Source of the DNA: Bacteroidetes bacterium GWE2_42_24
GTDB taxonomy: Bacteria; Bacteroidota; Bacteroidia; Bacteroidales; TTA-H9
Direction of reading: 5' to 3'
DNA: 64,000 bases
NCBI GenBank assembly: GCA_001768515.1
Contig: MEOA01000003.1
Coordinates: 62,001 to 126,000 of the forward strand
Shown here: piece after piece, positions 61,519 to 64,000 of the stretch
Position numbering within the stretch: the stretch's first letter is position 1
How the letters are laid out: every line of letters begins with the position of its first letter
Made by a program: the position numbers and the translations under genes
The notes under the pieces: model-generated
Databases searched by the model: none
Seen by the model: only the letters and a program-made list of their open reading frames with translations
What the model was told of the DNA's origin: nothing

Positions 61519-62244
61519 TTATAAACCCAGAACCTCCTCAAAGGAGTGGATGCCTGTCTTTCCGATGATCCATTCTGCTGCGAGCACAGCACCGTTGGCT
61601 AATCCACTTCGTCCCAGGGCTTCGTGCTTCAGGGTAATAATGTCGTCGACAGAGGTGAAAGTGGTGATATGGGTTCCGGGAACTTCACCCTCCCGATAGC
61701 TAATGATTGGCAGGCAGGTGGGATCATCGGTATGTTCGTTGACCCATTTATCCATGGACGGATAGGCACTTAGTAAATCGTTGGCCAGATGGATGGCTGT
61801 ACCGCTGGGAGCATCTTTTTTATGGATATGATGTGTCTCAGTTACCGAAGGGCGGTATCCTCCCACCTTAGCTGTTAGTCGGGCGAGTTGTTTTTGTACT
61901 GAGAAAAGGATGTTCATTCCAATACTGAAATTGGCTCCCAGAATAAAACCGACTTTGTTCCCGAGGCATAACTTTTCGATCAGTTGGTAGTCGGGCTTCC
62001 AGCCCGTGGTTCCGATAACAATCGGCAAACCTGAGGAGAGCGCGTGGAATGTATTATCGGAGGCAGTATGGGGAAGGCTGAAGTCAATCACCACATCGCC
62101 TTGCCCGATGTCCTCTTTCTTTGAAAACCAATCTGATGCTTCATCAATGGTAGCAATAATGCTATGCCCTTTACAAATAGCGGCTTTTTCTACTTCATGA
62201 CCCATCCGGCCATATCCGCAAATTACAATCTTTAGTGACTTCAC
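61519..62244 (-). CDS. dapB: 4-hydroxy-tetrahydrodipicolinate reductase
   Basis: A 241-residue enzyme of the lysine/DAP pathway, in the short Bacteroidota form. The NAD(P) motif ICGYGRMGHEVEKA lies at residues 8-21; ETHHIHKKDAPSGTAIHLAND is the DapB signature with catalytic His and Lys. The start is GTG at 62244: the first downstream ATG falls inside the GYGRMG motif, so the GTG is needed for a complete Rossmann fold. It supplies meso-DAP for the peptidoglycan that MurF and Mpl handle. Confidence 0.93.
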   Translation of the reverse strand: MKSLKIVICGYGRMGHEVEKAAICKGHSIIATIDEASDWFSKKEDIGQGDVVIDFSLPHTASDNTFHALSSGLPIVIGTTGWKPDYQLIEKLCLGNKVGFILGANFSIGMNILFSVQKQLARLTAKVGGYRPSVTETHHIHKKDAPSGTAIHLANDLLSAYPSMDKWVNEHTDDPTCLPIISYREGEVPGTHITTFTSVDDIITLKHEALGRSGLANGAVLAAEWIIGKTGIHSFEEVLGL

Positions 62245-62379
62245 TTTATTAGCTATTATTAAAATTTAAAAATGGAAAAAGGAAAGCAGAAGAGAATTCA
62301 TTGAGAAGGTTCGGCGAGTGACACTAATTAAGGTAATGTGCTACTTGTCATCAGAAAAGAGACACCTGAATCTCTTATG

Positions 62380-63927
62380 CTATTGATGTTGTTCACGGAG
62401 AAGGTCGTTAATGGTCTTTACCGGATTGAAGGTGATGATGGGTACTTCCACGAATAGCGTAATCCAGTTGGCCATGGCCCCATTCCACAAACCAGGTAGT
62501 TCAAGCGCTTTGAGGTCTTTACCATCTTTAGATTTTTCACTGATGAAACCGGTCTTTTCATCAATAAAATCTGACAGGTCGAATGGATTCCCCTGCCAGT
62601 CGCGTACAGCGCAGACCAGATCGACAGGGTTAAAATGGGTGGCAAGGTCAAAAATTGCTTTTTGTTCCGGGTTTTTGAGATCGATCTGTGAGGATTCAAC
62701 TACCTGCAATGATTGTCTGCCTTCTCCGTCATCAAGAATGAACGGGCCACCACCCGGTTCGCCCTCGTTTTTTACCATACCGCATACGCGAAGCGGGCGA
62801 TTAAATGCCCGGATGAGTATCTCCTTTTGCTGGATTAATGGTAGCACAGCAAAGTCTGTGGGCAGGCTGATGAAAAGTTTCCTGACTGCAAAGTCGGCGG
62901 CTGTAGCAAGATCAGCTTCGGTGGTTTCTTCCTCTACGTGAAATCTTTTGAGCCAGAAGTGAATTTCTTCCTGCATCCAGAGCAACAATCCACCGATGAC
63001 CTCCTTGTACTGGTAGGTAACTGGCTTTAACCGATCGGGAACGATGTTGTCAATATTTTTTATGAAGATGATGTCGCCCTGTAAATCGTTTAGGTTTTTG
63101 AGCAGTGCTCCATGTCCGCCGGGGCGGAACAGTAATGAGCCATCCTTTTCCCTGAAGGGGGTATTGTCTGGGTTCACGGCGATGGTGTCGGTCGAAGGAC
63201 TTTGTTCCGAGAAGGTTATATTGTACTTCACTCCGAATAACTTTTCATATCGGGCTGCTGTTTGCTTAGTGGCATCGACGAAAAGGTCGCGGTGTTCTGG
63301 TGAAACGGTGAAATGGAGGTTGGCAGTGCCATCGGGTTGGCGGCAGTAATTGGCTCCTTCAACCAGGTGCTCCTCAAGAGCCAAACGATTGTATTCGGGA
63401 TACCTGTGAAATCTGATCAGGGCTTTTGGCCGCGCTGCATAATCAAGCCCATGTGATTGCAGGACGAACCCGATTAAGGTGGCATAGTCTTTTCGCTCGA
63501 TACATTTTTCGGGCGAATCACTGTTTTTGGACATCAACTGACGGAGTTCATCATAGAAAGCAAACCGGCCAATCTGGTCGATGAAGTCAAAGGCAGGTCT
63601 CCATTTCTTATTGGCTCGCATGGCCATTTCTTCATCGGTTGATTTCCAGACCTCAACAAATTCAAACAGTTGTTTAAACATTCGGCTGGCAGCTCCTGAA
63701 GCAGGTACGAATTTCAACAGTTGGTGGTTGATACTATGGCGATAGTACTGGCCGCGTAACATTTCCACTTCATCAGACGATAGCTGCAGCATCCCGTGGC
63801 CAATGGTGGCAGGTGCAGTGAGTTTGACGAAAGGAAATCCACTGGTAAATTGCGTGATTTGATTGGCAACAGTTTCAGGAGTGATTCCCTTTTTCCGGAG
63901 TTGAGCTAAATCTTTTTCAAGTAACAT
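62380..63927 (-). CDS. DUF4301-family protein, nucleotidyltransferase-like
   Basis: About 515 residues from the ATG at 63927 (MLLEKDLAQLRKKGITPE), the usual start of DUF4301 proteins. FVPASGAASRMFKQLFEFVE resembles a nucleotide-binding loop of sugar-nucleotidyltransferases, and FRPGGHGALLKNLNDLQGDIIFIKNIDNIVPD resembles their metal/product site. The frame can be extended to 63972 only with a TTG codon and lacks family similarity there. Function is not established; the family is largely confined to Bacteroidota. It precedes dapB by 135 bp. Confidence 0.85.
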   Translation of the reverse strand: MLLEKDLAQLRKKGITPETVANQITQFTSGFPFVKLTAPATIGHGMLQLSSDEVEMLRGQYYRHSINHQLLKFVPASGAASRMFKQLFEFVEVWKSTDEEMAMRANKKWRPAFDFIDQIGRFAFYDELRQLMSKNSDSPEKCIERKDYATLIGFVLQSHGLDYAARPKALIRFHRYPEYNRLALEEHLVEGANYCRQPDGTANLHFTVSPEHRDLFVDATKQTAARYEKLFGVKYNITFSEQSPSTDTIAVNPDNTPFREKDGSLLFRPGGHGALLKNLNDLQGDIIFIKNIDNIVPDRLKPVTYQYKEVIGGLLLWMQEEIHFWLKRFHVEEETTEADLATAADFAVRKLFISLPTDFAVLPLIQQKEILIRAFNRPLRVCGMVKNEGEPGGGPFILDDGEGRQSLQVVESSQIDLKNPEQKAIFDLATHFNPVDLVCAVRDWQGNPFDLSDFIDEKTGFISEKSKDGKDLKALELPGLWNGAMANWITLFVEVPIITFNPVKTINDLLREQHQ

Positions 63928-64000
63928 CTCTGCTGATTTTAATAATGGGGCTTTTATTCTCTTGTGGCGCAAATGAAAAGAAGCTTTTATGAACCTATCC

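Overview
The window looks like a chromosome segment from a Gram-negative, gliding-type Bacteroidota, probably an anaerobic or microaerophilic Bacteroidales-like lineage. Supporting signs are GldH, type IX secretion (T9SS) C-terminal sorting domains, a MurF-Alr fusion, a complex I operon without nuoE/F/G, a TonB-dependent receptor with a carboxypeptidase-regulatory-like N-terminal domain, KdtA (LPS), futalosine-route menaquinone synthesis (MqnC), DUF4301, and many promoters with the Bacteroidota -7 element TAnnTTTG. No rRNA, tRNA, CRISPR array, transposase or phage gene was seen. Most of the window is ordinary, densely packed core genome.

Layout. 1-3.5 kb: a metal-linked operon on the minus strand (HYC_CC_PP-like protein, TonB receptor, secreted HMA-domain protein). 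3.5-3.9 kb: a non-coding spacer with an 11-bp tandem array and a terminator. 3.9-14.05 kb: an 11-subunit complex I operon (nuoABCDHIJKLMN) plus a small unknown gene, all minus. 14.3-23.4 kb, plus strand: holB, ricT-like PSP1 gene, gldH, PBP1A, then a giant acyltransferase/LtaS-like fusion. 23.6-32.9 kb, minus strand: pdxA, murF-alr, a GT2 polyprenyl-phosphate sugar synthase-like gene, two GT-C-like membrane glycosyltransferases and a GDPD-like lipoprotein. 33-38 kb: leucyl aminopeptidase, mqnC, an outer-membrane protein and waaA. 38-44.3 kb, plus: sugar-nucleotide genes (WbpE/D/B-like, galE, rfbB) with an embedded T9SS-exported nuclease-fold protein. 44.4-45.8 kb: another T9SS cargo. 45.9-47.1 kb: a 1.2-kb gene-free stretch with a second 11-bp array and a perfect 20-bp-arm inverted repeat. 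47.1-64 kb: an ABC exporter, TfoX-C protein, peptidoglycan hydrolase, split transketolase, serine hydrolase, mpl, MBL hydrolase, TlpA-like protein, cysH, aminotransferase, dapB and a DUF4301 gene.

Most interesting: the converging set at about 19.8-29.3 kb. It combines an acyltransferase-3 + LtaS-type phosphoglycerol-transferase fusion, a glycerophosphodiesterase-like lipoprotein, a DPM1-like GT2 and two GT-C enzymes. The fusion and both GT-C proteins end in what looks like the same extracytoplasmic C-terminal beta domain (motif KVYLW...Y.DD). I read this as a candidate envelope-glycan tailoring system that adds sugar, phosphoglycerol and acyl groups and can remove or recycle glycerophosphate. 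The individual families are known; the shared domain and its combination are the part worth pursuing. Regulation is inferred only from TAnnTTTG elements, which also settle several start codons.
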